From an uncultured Bacteroidia bacterium (GTDB lineage Bacteria > Bacteroidota > Bacteroidia > Bacteroidales > UBA932), in assembly GCA_902798975.1 (NCBI GenBank), contig CADBYT010000005.1:124001-188000 (forward strand): a stretch of 64,000 nt of DNA, given 5' to 3'. The notes under the pieces are model-generated. The model saw only the letters and a list, made by a program, of their open reading frames with translations, was not told the DNA's origin and ran no database searches. Below are positions 50,760 through 59,470 of the stretch, in pieces. Both the position numbers and the translations under genes were made by a program. Position 1 is the first letter of the stretch. Every line of letters starts with the position of its first letter.

Positions 50760-52181
50760 ATGTCCAATAGCAAGTTTAATGTCAAGTATTGTGTCCTTCT
50801 GCCCATCGTGCTGATCGCCACAATTCTTCTGTGGGCCCTCCCGGTCAGTACCTTCGGGATCGCCGAACTGACCGTCGTGCAGCAGCGCGTGATCGCGCTC
50901 TTCGTTTTCGCCGCCCTGATGTGGATCTTCGAGATCATCCCGAACTGGACCACCTCTCTGCTGGTGATCGTGATCTCCCTGTTGACCGTCTCCAACAAGG
51001 GTATCGGCTTCTTCTGCGATCCGCAGTACGGCACCCTCGTGGATTACAAAAGCCTGATGGCATCTTTCGCCGACCCGGTGGTCATGCTTTTCCTCGGCGG
51101 CTTCGTGCTCGCCATCGTAGCTGAGAAATATGGCCTGGACGTCACCATGGCGCGCGCCCTGCTGTCCCTCTTCGGCACCAAGCCCAAGATGGTCCTGCTG
51201 GGCTTCCTGCTCGTGATTGCCGTTTTCTCGATGTTCATGTCCAATACGGCCACGGCGGCCATGATGCTGGCCTTCCTGGTTCCGGTGCTTGCGAAGCTTC
51301 CGTCCGACGACAAGGGTAAGATCGGTCTTGCCCTGGCCATCCCGGTCGCCGCGAACATCGGTGGCATCGGTACGCCGATCGGCACCCCGCCGAACGCCAC
51401 TGCCGTGAAATTCCTGTCCGAGGCCGGCTATGACGTGACCTTCGGCGAGTGGTCCATCCGCATGATTCCGTACGTGCTGATCATGATCTTCGTCGCCTGG
51501 GCCGTCCTGCAGATACTTTTCCCCTTCAAGTCCGCGGAGATCAAACTCGCCATTCCGGAGAATACCCACAAGAAGGACTGGCGGACCACCGTGGTGTGGG
51601 TCACCTTCCTCGGCACCATCCTTCTCTGGGCCACAGAGCAGTGGACCAAGATCAACTCCAACGTCGTGGCCCTCATTCCGCTCGGCGTCCTGACCGCTAC
51701 CGGCATCTTCGGCAAGGAAGACATCAAGGAAATCAACTGGAGCGTGCTCTGGTTGGTGGCGGGAGGTTTCGCCCTCGGCACCTGCCTGCAGGGTACGGGC
51801 CTGGCCAAGGTCCTCATCAACGCCATTCCGTTCAACACGATGTCCGTGGTGCTGGTGACGATCATCGCCGGCCTGGTGTGCTACTTCCTCTCGAACTTCA
51901 TTTCGAACAGCGCCACCGCAGCGCTGCTGATCCCGATCCTGATCGTCGTGGCGGAGGGCATGAACCTGGGCGCCACCGGCTCCCGGGCCATGATTTCCTA
52001 CATCGCCGTGTGCGCCTCGATCGCTATGCTCTTCCCGATTTCCACCCCGCCGAATGCCATCGCTTCTTCCACCGGTATGGTGGAGACGAAGGATATGACC
52101 AAGGTGGGTATCATCATCGGTGCCATCGGCTTCGTGCTCGGCTATTTCTGGCTGACCAAGATCTTCCCGTTCGGCGCATAA
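50760..52181 (+). CDS. DASS-family (SLC13-like) sodium:anion symporter, 473 aa
   Basis: Eleven or so membrane segments and the two DASS signature regions: MFMSNTATAAMMLAFLVPVL with GIGTPIGTPPNATAV, and FISNSATAALLIPILIVVAE with PISTPPNAIA. The second SNT triplet reads SNS. These transporters move C4-dicarboxylates, citrate or sulfate with sodium across the inner membrane. Substrate is not evident. The next gene, an outer-membrane barrel, is likely co-transcribed. Confidence 0.93.
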   Translation: MSNSKFNVKYCVLLPIVLIATILLWALPVSTFGIAELTVVQQRVIALFVFAALMWIFEIIPNWTTSLLVIVISLLTVSNKGIGFFCDPQYGTLVDYKSLMASFADPVVMLFLGGFVLAIVAEKYGLDVTMARALLSLFGTKPKMVLLGFLLVIAVFSMFMSNTATAAMMLAFLVPVLAKLPSDDKGKIGLALAIPVAANIGGIGTPIGTPPNATAVKFLSEAGYDVTFGEWSIRMIPYVLIMIFVAWAVLQILFPFKSAEIKLAIPENTHKKDWRTTVVWVTFLGTILLWATEQWTKINSNVVALIPLGVLTATGIFGKEDIKEINWSVLWLVAGGFALGTCLQGTGLAKVLINAIPFNTMSVVLVTIIAGLVCYFLSNFISNSATAALLIPILIVVAEGMNLGATGSRAMISYIAVCASIAMLFPISTPPNAIASSTGMVETKDMTKVGIIIGAIGFVLGYFWLTKIFPFGA

Positions 52182-52196
52182 TATGACATTTTCATT

Positions 52197-52225
52197 TCTG
52201 GTGGCCCCCTCGTGGGACCACCAGA
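52197..52225. repeat. Hairpin TCTGGTGG / CCACCAGA between symporter and barrel genes
   Basis: Eight-base perfect arms (52197-52204, 52218-52225), extended inward by CCC/GGG after one mismatch. It is 14 bases before the next ATG and lacks a T run, so it probably sets the ratio of the two products rather than terminating. Confidence 0.6.
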
Positions 52226-52239
52226 TTCAATTCCAAGAT

Positions 52240-53475
52240 ATGATACGTAAATTCTTTATGACAGTTGCCTTCCTGGCCGTGACGCTGAGTGCCGCCGCCC
52301 AGGAGAGCGCCGCGCAGTTAAAGTGGTACGGATTCATCCGCAACTACGTCGTTGCCGATTCCCGCGAGAGCGTCTACGGCACGGAAGACTTTTTCTATTA
52401 CCTCCCGAAGGACGTCAAAATGTCGGAAGGCGTGGACCTGAATGCAGAGCACACGTTCGCATTCGCGGCCCTTACCTCCCGCCTGGGTCTTGACGTGACG
52501 GGCTATGAGGTGCAGGGCTGGAAGGTCGGCGCCAAACTCGAGGCTGACTTCTACGCAGGTGTGTCCGGCGTGACCGGCACCGCGCAGCTGCGTCTTCGCC
52601 AGGCCTACATGACCCTGTCGAAGGGTAGCTTCAGCGCCAAGATCGGCCAGGCCTGGCATCCGATGGCCGCCGATATGCCGCACGTGTTCGCGCTCAACAC
52701 GGGCGCTCCTTTCGGCCCCTTCAGCCGTACCCCGGAAATCGTTCTGGACGGCAAGCTCTCCGACTCCTTCACCCTGACCGCTGCCGTGCTCTGGCAGATG
52801 CAGTACACCTCCGCCGGGCCCGAGGGCGCTTCCGCCAATTACATCAAGTACGGCGGCATCCCGGAGCTTTACCTGGGCCTGAGCTACAAGGCGAACGGCT
52901 TTACCGCCCGCGTCGGTGTGGACATGCTTTCCATCCGTCCGCGCCACCTGGACGCCACCGGCAAGAAGAAGGTTTCCGACCGCATCACGACCTTCAGCCC
53001 GTTCATCTACCTCGAGTACACGAAGGGTCTCTTCTCCGTCAAGGCCAAGAGCATCTTCGCCCAGGCGGGCGAGCACTTGAGCCTGAACGGCGGCTACGGC
53101 GTCAGCGCCATCAATGCTGACGGCAGCTGGGAGTACACCCCGACCCGCAACTCCTCCAGCTGGCTAAGCCTGAGCTACGGCAAGAAGCTGCAGGGTGTCC
53201 TCTTCGGCGGTTACGTGTACAACATCGGTACCTGGAAACCCCTGGTCGGTGACCTGTACTTCAGTAAGAACAGCTTCTCCAACATGCGTCAGATGTTCCG
53301 CGTGGCGCCTGAGCTCATCTACAACCTGGGCAAGGTGGCCTTCGGTCTCGAGTATGAACTCACCGGTGTCGAGTACGGCACCTTCGGTGCTCTGGACGTC
53401 TACGGCTACGCTTCGCAAAACATCCACTGGGTAATGAACCATCGCGTCCAGCTGATGTTCAAATATACCTTCTAG
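52240..53475 (+). CDS. Outer-membrane beta-barrel (porin-like) protein, 411 aa
   Basis: Signal peptide MIRKFFMTVAFLAVTLSAAAQ, then alternating hydrophobic and polar residues of amphipathic strands (WKVGAKLEADFYAGVSG, FSAKIGQAWHPMAADM) ending with HRVQLMFKYTF, a C-terminal Phe as in barrel proteins. No TonB plug. The ATG at 52240 is set by the signal peptide; the longer frame runs through the hairpin. It may be the outer-membrane path for the anion handled by the symporter upstream. Confidence 0.85.
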   Translation: MIRKFFMTVAFLAVTLSAAAQESAAQLKWYGFIRNYVVADSRESVYGTEDFFYYLPKDVKMSEGVDLNAEHTFAFAALTSRLGLDVTGYEVQGWKVGAKLEADFYAGVSGVTGTAQLRLRQAYMTLSKGSFSAKIGQAWHPMAADMPHVFALNTGAPFGPFSRTPEIVLDGKLSDSFTLTAAVLWQMQYTSAGPEGASANYIKYGGIPELYLGLSYKANGFTARVGVDMLSIRPRHLDATGKKKVSDRITTFSPFIYLEYTKGLFSVKAKSIFAQAGEHLSLNGGYGVSAINADGSWEYTPTRNSSSWLSLSYGKKLQGVLFGGYVYNIGTWKPLVGDLYFSKNSFSNMRQMFRVAPELIYNLGKVAFGLEYELTGVEYGTFGALDVYGYASQNIHWVMNHRVQLMFKYTF

Positions 53476-53487
53476 ACACTTTCCTGC

Positions 53488-54513
53488 ATGGCACTCCTGT
53501 TGTTCTTCCTGCTGGGCGCAATGGCCATCTCGTTCCTCTGCTCGATCCTGGAGGCAACGCTGATGTCCACCCCGATCTCCTACATCACGATGCGGGAGGA
53601 GGAGGGCTACAAGCCCGCCGTCCGGTTCAAGGAATACAAGCAGGATCCTTCCCGGCCGATCGCCGCTATCCTTTCGCTGAATACCATCGCGAATACGATC
53701 GGCGCGGCCGGGGTGGGCCATCAGGCCACCCTGGTCTTCGGCTCCGGCTGGTTCGGCCTGGTCAGCGCCGTGATGACCATCCTCATTCTCGTTTTCTCGG
53801 AGATTATTCCCAAGACGATAGGCACCACGCGCTGGAAATCCCTGATGGGCTTCACCACCGCGATGATCGGCGCGCTGATTTTCATCATGTATCCGCTGGT
53901 GCGCCTGATCGAATTGCTGACCTCGCTCATCACCCCCAAGGATGCGCCGGAGACGGCCATCTCCCGCGACGAGGTAAGCGCGATGGCCAACGTGGCGGAG
54001 GAGGAAGGCGACCTCGAAGAGGACGAGAACACCATTATCCAGAACCTCATCAGCATGGATGAAGTCAAGGCCTTCGACGTGATGACGCCGCGCGTTGTCT
54101 GCGAGATTGCTCCCGAGTCCATGACGCTGAAGGCGTTCTACAAGAACAAGCGCTACCGCCACCACAGCCGCATCCCGGTGTATGCCGACAACGACGAGTA
54201 CATCACCGGCTACATTCTCCGGGTGGAAGCGCTCCAGCTGATGGCGGAGGACAAGTTTGACCTCACGCTCGGCGAGATTCGCCGCGAGGTGGCGACCTTC
54301 GACGAGGACACCTCCCTCGACCAGATCTGGGACGAGATGCTCAGCAAGGATGAGCAGATCGCCATCATTATCAATGAATATGGCAGCTTCCAGGGTATCT
54401 TGACGCTGGAAGACATCATCGAGACCCTGCTCGGCAGTGAAATCGTGGACGAGAACGACACTGTTCGCGACATGCAGCAGCTGGCCCGCGACAAATGGAA
54501 AAAGCGCAAGTAA
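53488..54513 (+). CDS. CNNM/CBS-domain membrane protein (hemolysin-C-like), 341 aa
   Basis: Residues 1-160 carry three to four membrane helices of the CNNM (DUF21) type (LLFFLLGAMAISFLCSILEATL, IILVFSEIIPKTIGTTRW); residues about 195-325 hold a CBS pair (DVMTPRVVCEIAPES, IAIIINEYGSFQGILTLEDIIETLLG). The C-terminal CorC_HlyC domain of longer relatives is absent. The family is linked to magnesium and cobalt efflux. Overlaps the EamA gene by 19 bases. Confidence 0.92.
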   Translation: MALLLFFLLGAMAISFLCSILEATLMSTPISYITMREEEGYKPAVRFKEYKQDPSRPIAAILSLNTIANTIGAAGVGHQATLVFGSGWFGLVSAVMTILILVFSEIIPKTIGTTRWKSLMGFTTAMIGALIFIMYPLVRLIELLTSLITPKDAPETAISRDEVSAMANVAEEEGDLEEDENTIIQNLISMDEVKAFDVMTPRVVCEIAPESMTLKAFYKNKRYRHHSRIPVYADNDEYITGYILRVEALQLMAEDKFDLTLGEIRREVATFDEDTSLDQIWDEMLSKDEQIAIIINEYGSFQGILTLEDIIETLLGSEIVDENDTVRDMQQLARDKWKKRK

Positions 54514-55400
54514 AAGGCCACCTGGCTGCGGCCGGGGCCTACGCGATCTTCGGATTCAACATCATTTTCAATAAGGATATCGCCAATTCGGATGCGGTGT
54601 CCCCGCTGGTGTTGTTTTCCCTGCGTGCTGTCGGCGCCGCCGTGTTGTTCTGGGGCGCGTCACTCTTCCTGCCGCGGGAGAAGGTGCCCGGCCGGGATCT
54701 CTGGCGCATGGTGCTGGCGGGTTTCCTGGGGCTTTTCATTCCGCAGATGAGTTTCCTGTTCGCTATCGGTATGGCGACACCGCTGGACTGTGCGGTGCTG
54801 GGCTCGCTGACGCCGATTTACACGATGTGCTTCGCCTTCCTTTTCCTCGGTGAGCCGATCACCTTCAAGAAGGCGGGTGGCGTGGCCATGAGTCTCGGTG
54901 GCGCGCTGCTGCTGATTTACAATTCCACGCATGCCGCCGGTGCGGTGGAGCGGACGCAGCCGCTCGGGGTGCTCCTGCTGCTGGTGAACGGCCTGAGTTT
55001 CGCGGGCTATCTGGGCGCTTTCCGGCCGCTGATTTCTCGCTACAGCGTCGTGACACTGATGAAGTGGATGTTCCTCTTCTCACTGCTGCTCTCGCTCCCG
55101 TTCGCGTGGGAGGGGCTGCTGCACACCGACTATGCATCCCTCACGCCGACGCTGCGCTGGGAGGTCGGTTATGTCATCGTTTTTGCCACCTTCGTGGCGT
55201 ATTTCCTGATTCCGATCGGGCAGAAATACCTTCGGCCGACGCTGGTCAGCATGTATTCCTATCTGCAGCCCATCATCGCTTCGGCGATCAGCATCGCCGT
55301 CGGCATGGATCTGCTGACCTGGCAGAAGGCCCTCGCCATCATCCTGGTCTTCGGCGGCGTCTTCCTTGTCAGCCGCTCGCGGGCCGCCGGAACTCAATGA
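54495..55400 (+). CDS. EamA/DMT-family permease, 301 aa
   Basis: Ten predicted membrane segments in two EamA repeats (LAAAGAYAIFGFNIIFNKD, CAVLGSLTPIYTMCFAFLFLGEP; YLRPTLVSMYSYLQPIIASAISI). Members export amino acids or other metabolites; the substrate cannot be told. The ATG lies within the CNNM gene, so translation is coupled. Downstream is repeat-rich DNA before the second RAYT. Confidence 0.93.
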   Translation: MEKAQVKGHLAAAGAYAIFGFNIIFNKDIANSDAVSPLVLFSLRAVGAAVLFWGASLFLPREKVPGRDLWRMVLAGFLGLFIPQMSFLFAIGMATPLDCAVLGSLTPIYTMCFAFLFLGEPITFKKAGGVAMSLGGALLLIYNSTHAAGAVERTQPLGVLLLLVNGLSFAGYLGAFRPLISRYSVVTLMKWMFLFSLLLSLPFAWEGLLHTDYASLTPTLRWEVGYVIVFATFVAYFLIPIGQKYLRPTLVSMYSYLQPIIASAISIAVGMDLLTWQKALAIILVFGGVFLVSRSRAAGTQ

Positions 55401-55456
55401 CCGTGGGGCGTTCCCCCCGGACCCCCTGAGTCACTTCGTTCCGGAGAGGTTTGCCG

Positions 55457-55497
55457 GAAAACCAATTTCCGCTCCGCCCTCCACGACGCCTGCGCGC
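55457..55497. repeat. 41-base dispersed repeat, copy 1
   Basis: GAAAACCAATTTCCGCTCCG continuing to TGCGCGC. A second copy with two mismatches is at 59270-59310. Here it lies between the EamA gene and the palindromes next to RAYT 2. Confidence 0.85.
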
Positions 55498-55503
55498 AGC
55501 AAG

Positions 55504-55591
55504 TGCTCCTTGTGTCCTGTTTTTGAGGACACAAGGAGCAAAAATGCCGGGAAAATGCGCTTTGTGTCCCAAATACCGGGACACAAGGCGC
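55504..55591. repeat. Two REP-like palindromes beside the second RAYT gene
   Basis: TGCTCCTTGTGTCCT (55504-55518) pairs perfectly with AGGACACAAGGAGCA (55526-55540). GCGCTTTGTGTCCC (55557-55570) pairs with GGGACACAAGGCGC (55578-55591) with one mismatch. Both share the core TTGTGTCC and a 7-base loop; the second ends three bases before the RAYT stop codon. Confidence 0.88.
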
Positions 55592-55594
55592 GTT

Positions 55595-56458
55595 TCAGAA
55601 CCCTTCGAGCATCCTGGCGGCATCCGAAAGAGGAATCCCGGTCACTCGGGCGATTTGATTGATATCCGCGCTGAAGCGGCGTCGGATTTGGGAAACGAGC
55701 ACCGACTGCTGTTCTTCATTCAGATTTGCTACGCTTTGCTGATGAAACAGCGTTTGGCAAAGATCCTGGACCGCTGCGAGTATCACTTGATCCCGGAAGG
55801 AAGGGATCCCTTCCTCCTTGAGTGCCAGGCGCCGCTTGGCCTTGGAGGAATTCACTAGGAAATAGTTCATCCGCTTCGGTGTTCTGAACAAGTTCTCGAC
55901 GAATTTCACACAGACATAGGAACTGGGCAGCACATACCCTTCCTCCCCGACGATCCAATCGGAGGGAAGATCGAGCTTGCTGTGCAGCATCCGGATTTGT
56001 GCCCGTTTTGAATAGGATCCGAGCGGCTGGCCCGTACGCGGCGTGGATTGGAAAAATGTGCTCCCGGTTCCCCAGCGGTATTCCGCAGGATTCATACAAA
56101 TGTTTGCCGCAACGCAGTTCATCTGAACATAGGCAATAGCCCGCTCCAGCGACTCGTCGCCTAACGTAAGCCGCTGGATATCAATGTCGTTGTTTCGGAG
56201 CAGCTCGGCGGTCTGATACTTCTTGCTCAGATAGTGAGAGTAAAGCCGCTTATACTCCGTGATAAACGTCCGGGCCTGTTCCTCGGTGCATTCGAGGACA
56301 AAATGGACGTGATTGGACATCAGGATGAAAGACAGGATGTTGACCCCGACCAGAAACGCGACTGTGGCCGCATAATTCATCCCCGTTTTGAAATCTTCAT
56401 CATCCCGAAACCAGAGACGGTCTTCGAGATGATCCGTGGTAATCAAGTAAAAAAACAT
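55595..56458 (-). CDS. REP-associated tyrosine transposase-like protein (RAYT) 2, 287 aa
   Basis: Same HUH family as 16304-17188 but diverged. The metal-binding pair is H50-V-H52 in FILMSNHVHFVLE; the likely nucleophile is Y110 in AIAYVQMNCVAANICMNPAEYRWG. A helix-turn-helix-like C-terminus (INQIARVTGIPLSDAARML) matches that of copy 1 in layout. ATG at 56458; the codon before it, GTG at 56461, is also in frame. The palindromes at 55504-55591 abut its 3' end and are probably its substrates. Confidence 0.88.
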   Translation of the reverse strand: MFFYLITTDHLEDRLWFRDDEDFKTGMNYAATVAFLVGVNILSFILMSNHVHFVLECTEEQARTFITEYKRLYSHYLSKKYQTAELLRNNDIDIQRLTLGDESLERAIAYVQMNCVAANICMNPAEYRWGTGSTFFQSTPRTGQPLGSYSKRAQIRMLHSKLDLPSDWIVGEEGYVLPSSYVCVKFVENLFRTPKRMNYFLVNSSKAKRRLALKEEGIPSFRDQVILAAVQDLCQTLFHQQSVANLNEEQQSVLVSQIRRRFSADINQIARVTGIPLSDAARMLEGF

Positions 56459-56507
56459 CACACATCATTCTTTAAAACCGGGTTCACTCCTGCTTGAAAC
56501 CACAATT

Positions 56508-56515
56508 CAAATATA
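56508..56515 (-). promoter_or_regulatory. -7 element TATATTTG for RAYT 2
   Basis: Minus-strand full TAnnTTTG match, 49 bases upstream of the RAYT 2 ATG. Confidence 0.45.
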
Positions 56516-56537
56516 CGATAAAATCCAAAAGAATTCT

Positions 56538-56545
56538 TAAATTTG
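56538..56545 (+). promoter_or_regulatory. -7 element TAAATTTG for the (p)ppGpp synthetase gene
   Basis: Full TAnnTTTG match, 20 bases before the ATG at 56566, which excludes a longer in-frame start inside the promoter. No clear -33 box. Confidence 0.55.
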
Positions 56546-56565
56546 TTCAGTTTGTCGGAAGGATT

Positions 56566-58662
56566 ATGGAAGGACTGGTTGAACAAGCCCGCGCGGTGGC
56601 GCTGGAGGCGCTGAAGGACGAAACCCGCTTCGACGGGACCCCGTTCATCAGCCATCCGGACAACGTCGCGCATATCGTGGAGGACGAAATCGGCCTCCCG
56701 GACACCTGCGTTGCCGCCGTGTACCTGCACGAGGCCACGCGGGCCCATAAGGATGTGGATATCAGCGGGTTCCCGCAGGATGTCCGGACCCTCGTGGACG
56801 GGCTCAACAAGATCTCGACCATCAAGCCCAAGGACACACGCCTGGAGGCGGAGAATTACAAGCGCCTCATCGTCCAGTACTCGACCGATCCCCGCGTGAC
56901 CGTGCTCAAGATCGCCGACCGGCTGGAGGTGATGCGCGGCCTGCAGATGTTCCCGAAGACCTCCCGTGACCAGAAGCTGCTGGAGACACTGATGCTCTAC
57001 ATGCCGCTGGCGCACCAGCTTGGCCTCTACAACATCAACAACGAGCTGGGCAACATCTGGTTCCGCTATGCCGATCCCGAGCAGTACCGGGCCATTACCA
57101 ACAAACTGAAAGCCACGGAGAAGGATCGCGAGCAGATCACGGCCGAGTTCATTGAGCCGCTGAAACGCAAGCTCTCCGACGCGGGCATCGTCTACAAACT
57201 GAAGATCCGGACCAAGAGCGCCTACTCCATCTACCGCAAGATGCAGGTGCAGAAAGTGCCTTTCGAGGGTGTCTACGATGTCTTTGCCATCCGCTTCATC
57301 ATCGACTGCGAGGACGACCCCAAGGTGGAGAAGGATCTCTGCTGGAAGGTGTTCTCCTACGTGACCGAGGAATATGAATCGGACACGAAGCGCCTGCGCG
57401 ACTGGCTCACCACGCCGCGCCCGAACGGCTACGAGTCCCTGCATATCACCGTCAAAAACAAGCAGGGCCAGGCCCTCGAGGTGCAGATCCGCACCAGACG
57501 CATGGATATCGAGGCTGAGAGCGGAAATGCCGCGCACTGGGCCTACAAGGGTATTCGCCACGAGGCGTCCATGGACCGCTGGCTGCAGTCGGTACGCGAC
57601 GCGCTGGAGCATCCGTTCGAGGCCACGCCCGAAGAGATGCCGGCTCCGCCGGACAAAGAGATTTTCGTCTTCACGCCTACCGGCGAATTGCGCATCCTGC
57701 CCACCGGCGCGTCCGTGCTGGACTTCGCCTTCAATATCCACTCCGGGCTGGGCTGCCGCTGCACCGGCGGCCGGGTGAACGGCAAGGCAGTCCCCATCCG
57801 CGAGAAGCTCAAGACGGGCGACGTGGTGGAAATCATGACGCGCAAGGACCAGCGTCCGAACCGCGACTGGCTGGGCTGGGTGGTCTCTTCCAAGGCCCGC
57901 ACCAAGATCAAGCAGGAACTCGATGCCGACGAGCGCAAGGCCGCGGCGGACGGGCGCGAGCTGCTGGAACGGCGCCTGCGCAACTGGAAACTCGAATTCC
58001 CGGACGACTGGATGATGGAATTCATCAAGGTCCGCAAATATCCATCCGTCCTCCCGTTCATGGCGGCCCTCGCCCGCGAGGAGGTGGATGTCAACGACAT
58101 CAAGGCCTTCATCCAGCGCAAGCTTGCCGCCCAGCAGGAACGGCCTGCCGCGCAGGCACCCGAAGAGGTGGAAGCCGCTTCCCCGAAGGGCTACAGCGGC
58201 ACGGCAGACGACATTCTCGTCCTGAACGCGAAAAATGTCAAGGGCCTGGAATACAAGATGTCCAAGTGCTGCAATCCGGTCTTCGGCGACGATGTGTTCG
58301 GCTTCGTGACGCGCACGGAAGGCATCAAGATCCACCGCATGTCCTGCCCCAACGCAGCCCGCCTTATCGAACGCTACCCGTACCGCATCCAGAAAGTCAT
58401 CTGGCAGGACAACTCCGGCCAGGGCGACTTCCAGTGCACCCTCTCCGTTACGGCCGACCTCGACCATCCGGTGCTGAGCGCCATCATGGACATCATCGGA
58501 CAATTCCGGGTGTCCATGCGCGCCTTCAACGTCCGGGAGAACCTGCGCGCCGGCACCTATGAAATCACCATCCGCCTGCTGGTGCCGTCCAGCGCCGAGC
58601 TGGACAAGGTCCTCTCGCAGGTCGGCGCCCTCAAGCAGGTCATCAAAATCCGCAGAATCTAA
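56566..58662 (+). CDS. relA: RelA/SpoT-family (p)ppGpp synthetase with degraded hydrolase site, 698 aa
   Basis: Long RSH protein: N-terminal HD-type domain (1-180), synthetase (about 200-340), TGS (about 365-430, IFVFTPTGELRILPTGASVL), C-terminal zinc-finger-like (MSKCCNPVFGDDVFGFVT) and ACT domains. The synthetase is intact: RIKTKSAYSIYRK-type KIRTKSAYSIYRKM, RPNGYESLHITV, EVQIRT. In the HD domain the HDxxED signature is replaced by LHEATRA: Asp to Glu, then Arg and Ala, so hydrolysis is probably weak or lost and this copy mainly makes the alarmone. The motif RLRD is of the RxKD (bifunctional-type) class. A separate hydrolase would be needed elsewhere. Confidence 0.93.
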   Translation: MEGLVEQARAVALEALKDETRFDGTPFISHPDNVAHIVEDEIGLPDTCVAAVYLHEATRAHKDVDISGFPQDVRTLVDGLNKISTIKPKDTRLEAENYKRLIVQYSTDPRVTVLKIADRLEVMRGLQMFPKTSRDQKLLETLMLYMPLAHQLGLYNINNELGNIWFRYADPEQYRAITNKLKATEKDREQITAEFIEPLKRKLSDAGIVYKLKIRTKSAYSIYRKMQVQKVPFEGVYDVFAIRFIIDCEDDPKVEKDLCWKVFSYVTEEYESDTKRLRDWLTTPRPNGYESLHITVKNKQGQALEVQIRTRRMDIEAESGNAAHWAYKGIRHEASMDRWLQSVRDALEHPFEATPEEMPAPPDKEIFVFTPTGELRILPTGASVLDFAFNIHSGLGCRCTGGRVNGKAVPIREKLKTGDVVEIMTRKDQRPNRDWLGWVVSSKARTKIKQELDADERKAAADGRELLERRLRNWKLEFPDDWMMEFIKVRKYPSVLPFMAALAREEVDVNDIKAFIQRKLAAQQERPAAQAPEEVEAASPKGYSGTADDILVLNAKNVKGLEYKMSKCCNPVFGDDVFGFVTRTEGIKIHRMSCPNAARLIERYPYRIQKVIWQDNSGQGDFQCTLSVTADLDHPVLSAIMDIIGQFRVSMRAFNVRENLRAGTYEITIRLLVPSSAELDKVLSQVGALKQVIKIRRI

Positions 58663-58664
58663 GC

Positions 58665-59219
58665 ATGCAGGCAGAAGATACCAGGGACCTCGACCGTTTC
58701 GAGCAGCTGCTCGAAGAAGGCATGGTCAAGATCTGCAGCGGCGCGGGCCTGCTGCCCGCCGAACTGGTCCGCTGCCCTGACGTCGACGGCGTCTGGGATG
58801 TCTATATCAAGGATTACATCGCCGATGCGGTGGTCAATTTCAACGAATACCCCGAAGCCGCCCTCGCCTGGGCAGGGTTCCTTGGCCTCGGCGTCGCCTG
58901 GGCCTGGGATGCCGACTGGCAGCGTTACAAGGACCAGCCCTACCGCAAATGGTACGGTGCTCGCGGCTGGGACGACATGGACGAGCACATCCTGCGCGAC
59001 GTCCTCGGCCTGCCGCTCGACGGTCCGGAGGCGAAAAAGATTTCCGACACCCTGCAGAGCTGCGCCCTCGCGGTGCTCGGGCTGCTGCAGCACGAAGGTG
59101 TCGAGACGCAGACCGCCCGCGGCTTCTACCTGCTCGCCCGCGCCTACACGGTGCTCTACCGCACCGGCGCCGCCATCGAACTCCACCGCCTGGGGTACAA
59201 GAAAGTCCTGATCGGCTAG
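58665..59219 (+). CDS. Conserved-looking protein of unknown function, 184 aa
   Basis: Starts two bases after the relA stop, so co-expressed. Mostly helical, acidic, Trp/Tyr-rich (YPEAALAWAGFLGLGVAWAWDAD, YRKWYGARGWDDMDEHILRDVLG) without signal peptide or clear membrane helices. I recognise no motif. Its position suggests it may act with RelA. Confidence 0.75.
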   Translation: MQAEDTRDLDRFEQLLEEGMVKICSGAGLLPAELVRCPDVDGVWDVYIKDYIADAVVNFNEYPEAALAWAGFLGLGVAWAWDADWQRYKDQPYRKWYGARGWDDMDEHILRDVLGLPLDGPEAKKISDTLQSCALAVLGLLQHEGVETQTARGFYLLARAYTVLYRTGAAIELHRLGYKKVLIG

Positions 59220-59269
59220 GCCGCTCTTTCCCTGCGGGCGGCCGGAAATTATTTTTCGTGCGGTAGCCC

Positions 59270-59310
59270 GAAAACCAATTTCCGCTCCGCCCTCCACAAC
59301 GCTTGCGCGC
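59270..59310. repeat. 41-base dispersed repeat, copy 2
   Basis: Matches 55457-55497 at 39 of 41 positions. It precedes the 29-base direct repeat of the uvrB upstream region. Confidence 0.85.
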
Positions 59311-59324
59311 GAGCGGCAGGAGGC

Positions 59325-59470
59325 GGTAACGTTGCAAAAGTAACGATTAATCGCTCGGAGGCCGAAGGCCGACAGGGCCCCCTGCCAGGGGGCGGTGGGG
59401 GTGTGCTCCCCGAGGGAGCTGGCTGCGGTAGCAGACTGAGGGGTAACGTTGCAAAAGTAACGATTAATCG
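59325..59470. repeat. 29-base direct repeats enclosing an 88-base four-hairpin element
   Basis: GGTAACGTTGCAAAAGTAAC plus GATTAATCG occurs identically at 59325-59353 and 59442-59470. The interval carries four short hairpins: GGCC-GAA-GGCC (59360-59370), CCCCC-TGCCA-GGGGG (59378-59392), GCTCCC-CGA-GGGAGC (59405-59419) and CTGC-GGTA-GCAG (59423-59434). This looks like insertion of a small palindromic element that duplicated the left half of the uvrB promoter. Confidence 0.85.

Noticed and set aside
55401-55594. CRISPR array from repeated palindromes
   Set aside because: Only two palindromes with different outer sequence and no regular spacers or cas genes.
59354-59441. tRNA or small structured RNA gene
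   Set aside because: The hairpins do not form a cloverleaf and no CCA or T-loop consensus is seen; the direct repeats point to an inserted element.
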